64,000 nt of DNA. Origin: Streptomyces scabiei 87.22 (GTDB lineage: Bacteria > Actinomycetota > Actinomycetes > Streptomycetales > Streptomycetaceae). Shown in pieces: positions 14,032 through 22,770 of the stretch. Both the position numbers and the translations under genes were made by a program. The stretch's first letter is position 1, and every line of letters begins with the position of its first letter. The DNA lies in contig NC_013929.1 of assembly GCF_000091305.1 (NCBI RefSeq), positions 6,262,001-6,326,000 of the forward strand, in the 5' to 3' direction. The notes under the pieces were generated by a model. The model made no database searches and had not been told where the DNA came from. It was given only the letters and a program-made list of their open reading frames with translations.

Positions 14032-15825
14032 GTGACTACCACCGCCACCTCCTCGAACCACCACCTCTCTCCCGCCTTCCCCGGCCGTGCCCCCTGGGGT
14101 ACCGCCAGCAAGCTGCGCGCCTGGCAGCAGGGGGCGATGGAGCGGTACATCCAGGAGCAGCCGCGGGACTTCCTCGCGGTCGCGACCCCGGGCGCCGGGA
14201 AGACGACCTTCGCGCTGACGCTCGCGTCCTGGCTGCTGCACCACCACGTCGTGCAGCAGGTGACGGTCGTGGCGCCCACCGAGCATCTGAAGAAGCAGTG
14301 GGCCGAGGCCGCGGCACGGATAGGGATCAAGCTGGACCCGGAGTACAGCGCGGGGCCGCTCAGCAAGGAGTACGACGGCGTCGCGGTCACGTACGCCGGT
14401 GTGGGCGTACGGCCCATGCTGCACCGCAACCGCAGCGAGCAGCGCAAGACCCTCGTCATCCTCGACGAGATCCACCACGCCGGTGACAGCAAGTCCTGGG
14501 GCGAGGCGTGCCTGGAGGCGTTCGAGCCCGCCACCCGGAGGCTCGCGCTCACCGGCACCCCCTTCCGCTCGGACACCAACCCCATCCCCTTCGTCACGTA
14601 CGCGGAGGGGGCGGACGGCATCCGGCGGTCCTCCGCCGACTACACCTACGGCTACGGCAACGCGCTCGCCGACAACGTCGTGCGGCCCGTCATCTTCCTC
14701 TCCTACAGCGGCAACATGCGCTGGCGGACCAAAGCGGGCGACGAGATCGAGGCCCGTCTCGGCGAGCCCATGACCAAGGACGCGGTCAGCCAGGCCTGGC
14801 GTACGGCGCTCGACCCGCGCGGCGAGTGGATGCCGAGCGTGCTGCGCGCCGCCGACCAGCGGCTCACCGAGGTCAGGAAGGCCATCCCGGACGCCGGCGC
14901 CCTCGTCATCGCCACCGACCAGGACTCCGCCCGCGCCTACGCCAAGCTGATCCGCGAGATCACGGGGACCAGCGCGACGGTCGTCCTCTCCGACGACTCG
15001 GGCGCCTCGAACCGCATCGACGAGTTCAGTCACGGCACCGACCGCTGGATGGTCGCCGTGCGGATGGTGTCCGAGGGCGTCGACGTGCCCCGGCTGGCCG
15101 TGGGCGTCTACGCCACCACCATCTCCACCCCGCTCTTCTTCGCCCAGGCCGTCGGACGCTTCGTACGGTCCCGGCGGCGCGGCGAGACCGCGTCCGTGTT
15201 CCTGCCGACCATCCCCGACCTGCTCACCTTCGCCAACGAGATGGAGGTGGAGCGGGACCACGCCCTCGACAAGCCGAAGAAGGAGGGCGAGGAGGACCCG
15301 TACGCCGAGGAGGACAAGCTCCTCGCGGAGGCGGAGCGGGAGCAGGACGAGGACACCGGCGACCAGGACATGCTGCCCTTCGAGGCGCTGGAGTCGGACG
15401 CCGTGTTCGACCGGGTCATGTACAACGGCGCCGAGTTCGGTATGCAGGCCCACCCCGGCAGCGAGGAGGAGCAGGACTACCTCGGCATCCCCGGGCTGCT
15501 GGAGCCGGACCAGGTGCAGTTGCTGCTCCAGAAGCGGCAGGCGCGGCAGATCGCGCACAGCCGCAAGAAGCCGGACTCCGAGGCCGACCTGGTGGAGCTG
15601 CCCGCGGACCGGCGGCCCGTCGTCACCCACAAGGAACTGCTGGAGCTGCGCAAACAGCTCAACGGCATGGTCGGCGCGTACTCCCATCAGTGCGGCAAGC
15701 CGCACGGCGTCATCCACACCGAGGTGCGGCGGGTGTGCGGCGGACCGCCGAGCGCCGAGGCCACGGCCGGGCAGCTGCGGCAGCGCATCGCCAAGGTGCA
15801 GGAGTGGGCCACCCGGATGCGGTGA
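14032..15825 (+). CDS. Superfamily 2 DEAD/DEAH-box helicase
   Basis: A 597-residue protein with Walker A ATPGAGKTTF (about 48-57), Walker B DEIH (about 146-149), the SAT-equivalent LTGTPFRSD, and the C-terminal motifs VSEGVDVPRLAVGVYATT and QAVGRFVRSRRRGE. It is a restriction-type or RecG-like SF2 ATPase acting on DNA or RNA. An acidic linker (about 410-450, EEDPYAEEDKLLAEAEREQDED) and a C-terminal tail without known domains follow. No partner gene (methylase or nuclease) is adjacent, so this is probably a conserved chromosomal helicase rather than a restriction subunit. The GTG start is the first in frame, without an obvious ribosome site. Confidence 0.85.
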   Translation: MTTTATSSNHHLSPAFPGRAPWGTASKLRAWQQGAMERYIQEQPRDFLAVATPGAGKTTFALTLASWLLHHHVVQQVTVVAPTEHLKKQWAEAAARIGIKLDPEYSAGPLSKEYDGVAVTYAGVGVRPMLHRNRSEQRKTLVILDEIHHAGDSKSWGEACLEAFEPATRRLALTGTPFRSDTNPIPFVTYAEGADGIRRSSADYTYGYGNALADNVVRPVIFLSYSGNMRWRTKAGDEIEARLGEPMTKDAVSQAWRTALDPRGEWMPSVLRAADQRLTEVRKAIPDAGALVIATDQDSARAYAKLIREITGTSATVVLSDDSGASNRIDEFSHGTDRWMVAVRMVSEGVDVPRLAVGVYATTISTPLFFAQAVGRFVRSRRRGETASVFLPTIPDLLTFANEMEVERDHALDKPKKEGEEDPYAEEDKLLAEAEREQDEDTGDQDMLPFEALESDAVFDRVMYNGAEFGMQAHPGSEEEQDYLGIPGLLEPDQVQLLLQKRQARQIAHSRKKPDSEADLVELPADRRPVVTHKELLELRKQLNGMVGAYSHQCGKPHGVIHTEVRRVCGGPPSAEATAGQLRQRIAKVQEWATRMR

Positions 15826-16131
15826 TCTCCGGAGCGTGGCCACGGTGGCCCGTGTGACGCGGCCGCACATTTCGCGACAAATACAAGTAGTCCGTACCGG
15901 TCACTGCCCGGATTCTGGACGGAGTCTTCCGCTCAGCGAACCGGCTCGTCTACTGTCCCGCTACGCACACGCCCCGTGGCAGCGCCGCCGCGGAGCGCAG
16001 CCGTGAAGCGACTCCGCCCGGATGATCCGGGTTCAGCCGATCGGCGGCCTCTGTGGCGCGGACGCCGACGGGACCGGTGACGCATCAGCCGTGACAGGGG
16101 TTGCCGCCTCACCCAAGAAGGAGTGGGTGTC
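15826..16131. other. Non-coding stretch upstream of the IclR gene
   Basis: No gene is supported here. It contains TACTGT near 15952, a possible -10 box, and the ribosome site AAGAAGGAG immediately before the IclR start. No repeats or strong hairpins are seen. Confidence 0.4.
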
Positions 16132-16773
16132 GTGACCGCGGAGACCTCTCAGACACTCGACCGGGGACTGCGTGTCCTCAAACTTCTGGCCGACACCGAT
16201 CACGGACTGACCGTCACCGAGCTCTCCAACAAGCTCGGGGTCAACCGCACCGTCGTCTACCGCCTGCTCGCCACCCTGGAGCAGCACTCCCTCGTCCGCC
16301 GTGACCTCGGTGGACGCGCCCGGGTCGGGCTGGGCGTGCTGCGGCTCGGGCGGCAGGTGCATCCACTGGTGCGGGAGGCCGCGCTGCCCGCGCTGCGGTC
16401 GCTGGCCGAGGACATCGGCGCGACCGCCCACCTCACGCTCGTCGACGGCACCGAGGCACTGGCCGTCGCGGTCGTCGAGCCGACGTGGACGGACTACCAC
16501 GTGGCGTACCGGGCCGGCTTCCGGCACTCGCTGGACCGGGGGGCCGCGGGGCGGGCGATCCTGTCCGGCCGGCAGCAGCCGGGGGACTGGCCCGGGTACA
16601 CGCTCACGCACGGTGAGCTGGAGGCGGGGGCCAGCGGGGCCGCCGCGCCGCTGCTCGGGGTGACCGGGGTGGAGGGCAGCGTGGGCGTCGTCATGCTGGC
16701 GGACGCGGTGCCGGAGCGGGTCGGACCGCGGGTCATGGACGCGGCCCGAGAGGTGGCCGACGCACTGCGGTGA
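16132..16773 (+). CDS. IclR family transcriptional regulator
   Basis: The 213-residue protein has an N-terminal winged helix (RGLRVLKLLADTDHGLTVTELSNKLGVNRTVVYRLLATLE, about 8-48). A C-terminal effector-binding domain of the IclR type follows, including GATAHLTLVDGTEALAVAVVE and a GAAGRAIL segment. The GTG at 16132 is set by AAGAAGGAG 9 bases upstream; a GTG at 16123 would leave no spacing. It probably controls a catabolic gene. Neither neighbour is an obvious catabolic operon, so the target is unknown. Confidence 0.85.
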   Translation: MTAETSQTLDRGLRVLKLLADTDHGLTVTELSNKLGVNRTVVYRLLATLEQHSLVRRDLGGRARVGLGVLRLGRQVHPLVREAALPALRSLAEDIGATAHLTLVDGTEALAVAVVEPTWTDYHVAYRAGFRHSLDRGAAGRAILSGRQQPGDWPGYTLTHGELEAGASGAAAPLLGVTGVEGSVGVVMLADAVPERVGPRVMDAAREVADALR

Positions 16774-16846
16774 CGCGCCGCGGTGATGTGCCGCGGCGAT
16801 GTGCGCCCGTGCCGTCGGCCGCACCGGCTCCACCGGCTCCACCGGC

Positions 16847-17677
16847 TCACCCGTCGAGTGTGCCGAGCCAGTCCAGCAGGTGGGCGGTGAAGACGTCCGG
16901 CTTCTCCATGGTGACGTAGTGGGCGGTGTCCTCGATCGCGACGGCCCGGCCCTCGCCCGCGACAGTCCGGGTCAGGCGCTCGGCCATGGCGATGAGGTCG
17001 GGGGCGTCCAGGGCGCCGTTGACGGCGAGGGTGGGCACGGTGATCGAGGCGGCCCGGGCCCAGGTGTCGGTCACCGGGACGTGCCAGTCCTTCTCGCCGA
17101 GGGTGTGCTTGGCCACGGTGGCGCGGCTCATCTCCCGTACCCGCCGCACGATCTCGGGGTCCACGTCCTCGACCCTGCGGTGCGGGCCCGCCACGACCTC
17201 GTCGCCGATGTCGAGCCACCCTTCGATGTCCCCCGACATCAGCGCGCCGTAGTACCGGGCGACGCTGTCCTTGGTCCACGGGTCGGTGAACTCGGGCTCG
17301 CTGGTCCCGACGCCGCTGACGACGAGGGCCCGTACGAGGTCGGGGTGCTCCAGGGCCGTGTCGACGGCGGTGCCCCCGCCCATCGACAGGCCGACCAGGA
17401 CGGCCGGGCCCGTGTCCAGGTGGCGCAGCAGCGCGGCGAGGTCGTCGGTGAATCGGAACGGCCGGCTCGCGTTGGCGGAGGCGCCGTGCCCCCGGGCGTC
17501 CGGCACGACGACGCGGTGGCCGGCCGCCAGGTCGGGCACCAGATCGCGCCACATGCGGTGGTCCGTGAAGCCGCCGTGCAGCAGCACGAGCGGGGCGCCC
17601 GTGCCCACGTCCTGGTAGGCGAGCGGGCCGTCGTCGGAGGGGAACGTGCGCAGGGGCACCTGCGAGGCATCGGTCAT
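16847..17677 (-). CDS. Alpha/beta hydrolase
   Basis: A 276-residue alpha/beta-hydrolase with the oxyanion segment LLHGGFTDHRMW, the nucleophile elbow GLSMGGG and a late His in the segment EDTAHYVTMEKPD. It probably hydrolyses an ester, lactone or similar compound. The ATG at 17677 overlaps a TGACAACC palindrome that is also present upstream of the divergent MarR gene, so the hydrolase is very likely repressed by that regulator and induced by its ligand. Longer in-frame starts run through the operator region and are rejected. Confidence 0.87.
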   Translation of the reverse strand: MTDASQVPLRTFPSDDGPLAYQDVGTGAPLVLLHGGFTDHRMWRDLVPDLAAGHRVVVPDARGHGASANASRPFRFTDDLAALLRHLDTGPAVLVGLSMGGGTAVDTALEHPDLVRALVVSGVGTSEPEFTDPWTKDSVARYYGALMSGDIEGWLDIGDEVVAGPHRRVEDVDPEIVRRVREMSRATVAKHTLGEKDWHVPVTDTWARAASITVPTLAVNGALDAPDLIAMAERLTRTVAGEGRAVAIEDTAHYVTMEKPDVFTAHLLDWLGTLDG

Positions 17678-17724
17678 GACAACCAGGGTGTCATGTTGCG
17701 CGAGAAGTGACAACCAGGTTGTCA
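17677..17724. promoter_or_regulatory. Twin palindromic operators between hydrolase and MarR gene
   Basis: TGACAACCAGGTTGTCA (17708-17724) is a perfect 17-base palindrome, and TGACAACCAGGGTGTCA (17677-17693) differs at one position. They are 31 bases (three turns) apart. The first overlaps the hydrolase start codon. The MarR-family protein encoded at 17851 is the natural candidate to bind them. That is inference. Confidence 0.75.
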
Positions 17725-17850
17725 TTCTGCCCGCGTGGTGGAACCGGGTAGAACCGGATGGAACGGGCGGAACCGGGGGGACCGCCTCCGAGTCCGCATG
17801 CGCGCCCGCCGCCGTGCCCGCCGCTGTGACCGAGAACGGAGAATGGCCCC

Positions 17851-18327
17851 GTGACAGAGAACGAGGAGCCGCTGCCGCCCGACCTGCTCGCCGGGCGGCT
17901 GTCCGAGGTGTTCGCCGTCCTCGGCCCCCTCTACCGGCGGACCACCCGCGCGCTGGAGCTGAAGGAGCGCAAGGAGGGGTTTCCCGTCGGCGTACGGGCC
18001 GTGCTGGAGCTGCTGCGCATGGGCGGACGCCCCATGACCGTCCCCCAGATGGGCCGGACACTGGCGCTGAGCAGGCAGTTCGTGCAGCGCATGGTCAACG
18101 AGGCGGCCGGCCGGGACCTCGTCGAGGCCATCCCCAATCCGGCGCACCAGCGGTCGTCCCTGATCCGGCTGACCGACACCGGCCGGGCGACCATCGACGC
18201 GCTGGTCGCCCGGGAGCGCGAGCTGCTGCGGCAGGCGGGCGGCGACCTGACGGGCGCCGACGTGGACGCCTGCGTACGGGTGCTGACGCATCTCCTCGGA
18301 CTCTTCGAGGACGTGGACGTCAACTAG
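17851..18327 (+). CDS. MarR family transcriptional regulator
   Basis: A 158-residue winged-helix regulator with GRPMTVPQMGRTLALSRQFVQRMVNEAAGRDLVEAIPNPAHQRSSLIRLTDTGR, the MarR recognition helix and wing (about 56-110), flanked by dimerisation helices. It lies divergent from the alpha/beta hydrolase, with two palindromes between them, the usual arrangement for a ligand-released repressor of a detoxifying hydrolase. The GTG start at 17851 begins VTENEEPLPPDLLAG. Confidence 0.85.
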   Translation: MTENEEPLPPDLLAGRLSEVFAVLGPLYRRTTRALELKERKEGFPVGVRAVLELLRMGGRPMTVPQMGRTLALSRQFVQRMVNEAAGRDLVEAIPNPAHQRSSLIRLTDTGRATIDALVARERELLRQAGGDLTGADVDACVRVLTHLLGLFEDVDVN

Positions 18328-18426
18328 AGCCGGCCGGCGACCGAGACCTGCCGTCGCCGGAGCCCTCCGCGGGCCCCGGGTGCCACCGCCCCCTGGCCGG
18401 AACCGCCCCTCACGTAGATTGACCCC

Positions 18427-19227
18427 GTGCTCTCACGTCTCTCCCTCCTTTCGCGTCCCGTGGCCGTTGCCGTATGCGCCCTGCCCGTGGTGGGCCTGCT
18501 CGTCACGGTGGCGTTCGCGCCGTTGCCGTTCACCGTGGCGCAGCCGGGGCTGACGGCGAACGTGCTGGGCGAGAACAAGGGGGAGCCGGTGATCACGATC
18601 AGCGGCGCGGAGGCCCGCAGGACCAGTGGCCAGTTGCGGATGACGACGATCGAGGCGACGGGCCCGGACGCCCGTGTCGGACTCGGTGACGTGCTCGACG
18701 GCTGGTTCCGCACCGACCAGGCCGTCATGCCGCGCGACGCGGTCTACCCCAGCGGCGACACCACCGAGCAGATCCAGAAGCACAACGAGGCACAGATGAA
18801 GGAGTCCCAGGACACGGCCACCGAGGCGGCGCTCGCCTACCTCGGCGAGGACTCCGGCGACGTCGACGTCACCCTGCGGCTCGCCGACGTCGGCGGCCCC
18901 AGCGCGGGCCTGCTGTTCTCCCTCGGCATCGTCGACAAGCTCGACGGCGACGGCAGCGGGGGCGACCTCACCGGCGGCCGGGTCATCGCCGGCACGGGGA
19001 CCATCGCCACCGACGGACGGGTCGGTCCCGTCGGCGGGGTCGCGCTGAAGACCCAGGCGGCCCGCCGCGACGGCGCGACCGTCTTCCTCGTCCCCCGGGC
19101 CGAGTGCGCCGACGCGCAGAGCGAGCTGCCCAAGGGGCTGCGGCTCATCCCGGTGACCACGCTGAAGGGCACGGTCGACTCGCTCGTGGCGCTGGAGACG
19201 GGCAAGGGCAAGGTCCCGAGCTGCTGA
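18427..19227 (+). CDS. Membrane-anchored Lon-like (S16) protease domain protein
   Basis: The 266-residue protein has one N-terminal membrane segment (about 9-30), then an extracytoplasmic part ending in a Lon-type proteolytic domain. The Ser-Lys dyad is Ser159 (DVGGPSAGL) and Lys208 (GGVALKTQAA). It resembles the C-terminal half of YlbL/PDZ-S16 proteins, but no PDZ signature is evident to me. TAGATT (18415-18420) lies 6 bases before the GTG, indicating a leaderless transcript and supporting this start. It likely processes envelope proteins; the substrate is unknown. Confidence 0.83.
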   Translation: MLSRLSLLSRPVAVAVCALPVVGLLVTVAFAPLPFTVAQPGLTANVLGENKGEPVITISGAEARRTSGQLRMTTIEATGPDARVGLGDVLDGWFRTDQAVMPRDAVYPSGDTTEQIQKHNEAQMKESQDTATEAALAYLGEDSGDVDVTLRLADVGGPSAGLLFSLGIVDKLDGDGSGGDLTGGRVIAGTGTIATDGRVGPVGGVALKTQAARRDGATVFLVPRAECADAQSELPKGLRLIPVTTLKGTVDSLVALETGKGKVPSC

Positions 19228-19242
19228 CCGGGGAGCCGGCGC

Positions 19243-19764
19243 TCACCCCTGCCGCCCGGGTCCCTCCGGCGCCGCCGGGTCCGGAGCCGTCCGGTGCGCC
19301 GCCTGCGCCGCCTGCTCCACCAGCGGGATGATCCGCAGCGGCACGGCGTTCTCCATGACGATCGCCGTGGCGGCCCGGACGATGCCGTCGAAGCCGACGA
19401 CCCGGTCGATCACCCGCTGCAGATCGGCGTTGGAACGGGCCACGAGCCGGCACAGCATGTCCCCGCTGCCGGTCGTCGTGTGCAGTTCCAGCACCTCCGG
19501 GACGGTCGCCAGATGGGCCCGTACGTCGGCCCCCTGCCCCTGTCTGATCTGCAGCGTCGCGAACGCCGTCACCGGGTAGCCGAGCGCGGCCGGGTCGACC
19601 TCGGGCCCGAAGCCGCGGATGACCCCGTTCGACTGGAGCCGGTCGAGCCGGGCCTGCACCGTGCCCCGTGCGACCCCCAGCCGCCGTGACATCTCCAGCA
19701 CCCCGATCCGCGGCTCGCGTGCGAGCAGGACGATGAGCCGCCCGTCCAGATGATCGATCGCCAT
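19243..19764 (-). CDS. Lrp/AsnC family regulator divergent from hpd
   Basis: The 173-residue protein has an N-terminal helix-turn-helix (LDGRLIVLLAREPRIGVLEMSRRLGVARGTVQARLDRLQSNGVIRGF) and a C-terminal RAM/ligand-binding domain with TGSGDMLCRLVARSN. Lrp/AsnC proteins form octamers that respond to amino acids. Its divergent position next to 4-hydroxyphenylpyruvate dioxygenase suggests it senses tyrosine or a related compound and controls hpd. The ATG at 19764 (MAIDHLDGRL) has GGGAGGG upstream; a longer start at 19839 lies in the shared promoter and is rejected. Confidence 0.87.
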   Translation of the reverse strand: MAIDHLDGRLIVLLAREPRIGVLEMSRRLGVARGTVQARLDRLQSNGVIRGFGPEVDPAALGYPVTAFATLQIRQGQGADVRAHLATVPEVLELHTTTGSGDMLCRLVARSNADLQRVIDRVVGFDGIVRAATAIVMENAVPLRIIPLVEQAAQAAHRTAPDPAAPEGPGRQG

Positions 19765-19886
19765 CGGCCCTCCCGGATGGTCACCCTGTACAGAACAAGC
19801 AGGGGCATGGGTTCCACGTTGAACATATTGTCCAGCCAAAACGCGATGTGTTGCGCACCTTGTGGGGACGGGAGGAGTCTGCGGTC

Positions 19887-21041
19887 ATGGCAGCCACCTC
19901 CGCGCACACACAGCGCGTCCCCGACACCGCCCGGCAGGCAGACCCCTTCCCGGTCAAGGGAATGGACGCGGTCGTCTTCGCCGTGGGCAACGCCAAGCAG
20001 GCCGCCCACTACTACTCCACCGCCTTCGGCATGCGTCTCGTCGCCTACTCCGGCCCCGAGACCGGCAGCCGCGAGACGGCGAGCTACGTCCTGGAGAACG
20101 GCTCGGCCCGCTTCGTCCTCACCTCGGTCGTGAAACCCGCCACCCCCTGGGGCCACTTCCTCGCCGAGCACGTCGCCGAGCACGGGGACGGCGTCGTGGA
20201 CCTCGCCATCGAGGTCCCGGACGCCCGCCGCGCGTACGCCTACGCCATCGAGCACGGCGCGCGTTCGGTCGCCGAGCCGTACGAGGTGAAGGACGAGCAC
20301 GGCACCGTCGTGCTGGCCGCGATCGCCACCTACGGCACGACCCGGCACACCCTCGTGGACCGCTCCGGCTACGACGGCCCGTACCTCCCCGGCTACGTGA
20401 CGGCCGCCCCCCTCGTCGAGCCGCCCGCCCACCGCACCTTCCAGGCCATCGACCACTGCGTCGGCAACGTCGAACTCGGCCGGATGAACGAGTGGGTGGC
20501 GTTCTACAACCGGGTCATGGGCTTCACGAACATGAAGGAGTTCGTGGGCGACGACATCGCCACCGAGTACAGCGCGCTGATGTCGAAGGTCGTCGCGGAC
20601 GGCACGCTGAAGGTCAAGTTCCCGATCAACGAGCCGGCCGTCGCGAAGAAGAAGTCCCAGATCGACGAGTATCTGGAGTTCTACGGCGGCGCGGGCGTGC
20701 AGCACATCGCGCTCAACACCAACGACATCGTGCGGACCGTACGGACGATGCGGGCGGCCGGGGTCGAGTTCCTGAACACGCCCGACTCGTACTACGACAC
20801 GCTGGGGGAGTGGGTCGGCGACACCCGGGTTCCCGTCGACACCCTGCGCGAACTCAAGATCCTCGCGGACCGGGACGAGGACGGGTATCTGCTGCAGATC
20901 TTCACCAAGCCGGTCCAGGACCGGCCGACGGTGTTCTTCGAGATCATCGAGCGGCACGGGTCGATGGGGTTCGGGAAGGGCAACTTCAAGGCGCTGTTCG
21001 AGGCGATCGAGAGGGAGCAGGAGAAGCGGGGCAATCTGTGA
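19887..21041 (+). CDS. hpd: 4-hydroxyphenylpyruvate dioxygenase
   Basis: The 384-residue enzyme converts 4-hydroxyphenylpyruvate to homogentisate in tyrosine breakdown, which also feeds ochre/melanin-type pigments. The non-haem iron ligands are visible: His190 (IDHCVG), His273 (VQHIAL) and Glu352 (FFEIIE), within the two vicinal-oxygen-chelate repeats. Full length for the family. GGGAGGAG 10 bases before the ATG fixes the start. The Lrp/AsnC gene is divergent, with about 120 bases between, including an AT-rich stretch (GAACATATTGTCC) that could be its binding site. Confidence 0.95.
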   Translation: MAATSAHTQRVPDTARQADPFPVKGMDAVVFAVGNAKQAAHYYSTAFGMRLVAYSGPETGSRETASYVLENGSARFVLTSVVKPATPWGHFLAEHVAEHGDGVVDLAIEVPDARRAYAYAIEHGARSVAEPYEVKDEHGTVVLAAIATYGTTRHTLVDRSGYDGPYLPGYVTAAPLVEPPAHRTFQAIDHCVGNVELGRMNEWVAFYNRVMGFTNMKEFVGDDIATEYSALMSKVVADGTLKVKFPINEPAVAKKKSQIDEYLEFYGGAGVQHIALNTNDIVRTVRTMRAAGVEFLNTPDSYYDTLGEWVGDTRVPVDTLRELKILADRDEDGYLLQIFTKPVQDRPTVFFEIIERHGSMGFGKGNFKALFEAIEREQEKRGNL

Positions 21042-21102
21042 GGGACGCGTGACGGCTCGGGGGTTCGGGTGCGGGGGCGACTGCGGCTGAGCGGGGGCTG
21101 AC

Positions 21103-21223
21103 CGCGCGGTTCCCCGCGCCCCTGAAAGCATCAGGCCCCTGCGGGCCTGAAAGCCCACGGCCCTGCGGGCCTGAAAAGCGCGGGGCGCAGCCCCTGCTTT
21201 TCAGGGGCGCGGGGAACTGCGCG
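21103..21223. repeat. Long palindromic extragenic repeat, copy 1
   Basis: The arms at 21103-21126 and 21199-21223 are inverted copies built on GTTCCCCGCGCCCCTGA. They enclose three short GGCCC(T)GCGGGCC(TGAAA) hairpins. The same arms occur at 39272-39437. This is the widespread intergenic palindrome of Streptomyces genomes. Here it separates hpd (plus) from the TPR gene (minus), where it could terminate both transcripts. Confidence 0.75.
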
Positions 21224-21274
21224 AGAAGCCCCACGCACCCGCACCCGCCGACGAAACCCGCACCCCCCACCCCC

Positions 21275-22681
21275 TCACGCGAACCCCCCGCCCTCGCCCA
21301 CGTACGGATTCAACCGCCGCGCCTCGGCGAGATGCCGCCGCGCCGGGGCCGCCAGCCCCACCGCCCCCTCGATCACCCCCCGGTGATACGCGCGGAGCGC
21401 ACTGCGGGCCTCGCCGCCCCGCGCCCGGTCCGTCGCCCGTCGCGCGAACCCCAGGGCCTCCTCGTCCTCCCCGGCCCGGTGCAACGCCCACCCGAGCGCG
21501 TCGGCCACCCGCAGCCCCGGCTGACGTCCCCACTCGGCCCGCAGCACCCGCACCGCCACCGCCGGGTCCCCGTGGTCCGCCTCCAGCGCGCCCAGCACCA
21601 GCGACTCGTTCACCCCGGCCGCGGCGGCCCGCGCCACCAGCGCACGCACCACGCCGTACTGCTCGCGCGCCTGCCTCCCGCGCCCCAGCGACTCGTACAG
21701 CTCGCCCAGCCGCAGCGCGACCCGCGCCGACGGCCGCCGCGACAGCGCCACCCGGTAGGCGCGCACACCCTCCGCCGTCCGCCCCAGCGCGGCCAGCGCC
21801 CGCCCCCGGCACGCGTCGGCGTCCGGCTCGCCGCGCGCGGCCGCGCAGTACCGCAACGACTCCTCCGCCTCCCCCCGCTCCCACGCCAGCTCACCGGCCC
21901 GCGTCCACCACAGGGCCCCCGCGGCCGACGGTCCCGCGGCCGTCGTCTCCGAGGCCGCCGCGTCCGAGAGCGTCGCCGCCGCGTCCTCGCGCGCCCCGCG
22001 GTCCCAGTAGACCTGCGCGGCCCGCGCCCGTGCCGCCGGCCCGGAGTACGCGGCGAGCATCCGGTCCAGGCTCGCGCGGGCCGCCTTGTACCGGCCGAGC
22101 CCGTCGTAGGCGTCGATGAGCAGCGCGTACGAGGTCCAGCGGGCCGGCGCCACCCGAACGGCCTCCTCGCCCCAGCGTTTCGCCGCCCGGAAGTCGCGGC
22201 GGGCGTTCGCGAGGGCGGCCAGTCCTTCGAGGGCGGCCGTGTTCCCGGCGGGCCGCAGCCGCAGTGAGGTGCGCAGGGCACGGTCGGCCTTCGGATAGTC
22301 GGCGACCCGGCCGGTCCGCCGGGCCCGCTCGGTGTAGGCCGTGCCGAGCACCGCCCACGAGGCGTCGTCACGCGGACGGACGCGCACCCGGGCCTCGTGT
22401 TCCCGGACGGCCACCGCGACCTCGGTCGGCGCGACGGGCATCCCGGCCACCATCGCCGCCCCCGCCCGCCGCGCCCCGGGCCCGGCCGCACCCGTCACCC
22501 GGCCGGCCCGCGTGTCCCCGCCGTCGTCCCGGTCCGGCTCCACCCCCGTCAGCACGCCCCCGAGCACCAGGCACCCGACGAGGGCCGCCGCCACCCCGCG
22601 CCTCCGCCCCGGCCCCCGGGCCCACCCGCCGGCCCGGCGCAGCGCCGCCCGCACCTCGTTCTCCACAGACATGCCGCTCAC
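21275..22681 (-). CDS. Membrane-anchored tetratricopeptide-repeat protein
   Basis: The 468-residue protein has a basic cytosolic N-terminus and one hydrophobic segment (about 30-46, GVAAALVGCLVLGGVLTGV). A long Ala/Arg-rich helical region with TPR spacing follows, e.g. ASWAVLGTAYTERARRTGRV, AALEGLAALANARRDFRAAK and RVALRLGELYESLGRG. TPR proteins are scaffolds; no partner is suggested by context. The start is a GTG at 22681 (VSGMSVENE); the ATG three codons later (22672) is equally possible. It is divergent from the flavin oxidase gene. Confidence 0.75.
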   Translation of the reverse strand: MSGMSVENEVRAALRRAGGWARGPGRRRGVAAALVGCLVLGGVLTGVEPDRDDGGDTRAGRVTGAAGPGARRAGAAMVAGMPVAPTEVAVAVREHEARVRVRPRDDASWAVLGTAYTERARRTGRVADYPKADRALRTSLRLRPAGNTAALEGLAALANARRDFRAAKRWGEEAVRVAPARWTSYALLIDAYDGLGRYKAARASLDRMLAAYSGPAARARAAQVYWDRGAREDAAATLSDAAASETTAAGPSAAGALWWTRAGELAWERGEAEESLRYCAAARGEPDADACRGRALAALGRTAEGVRAYRVALSRRPSARVALRLGELYESLGRGRQAREQYGVVRALVARAAAAGVNESLVLGALEADHGDPAVAVRVLRAEWGRQPGLRVADALGWALHRAGEDEEALGFARRATDRARGGEARSALRAYHRGVIEGAVGLAAPARRHLAEARRLNPYVGEGGGFA

Positions 22682-22770
22682 TGTGCGTCAATACGACGAC
22701 CACATCCCGTACCCCGGAAGGCTCGCGTCGACGGGTTCACACCGATGGCCGTGAGTGCGAACCTGTGATC

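Noticed and set aside
16774..16846. Tandem CGGCTCCAC units after the IclR gene
   Set aside because: Only three short imperfect copies between converging genes, with no hairpin or match to a known element.
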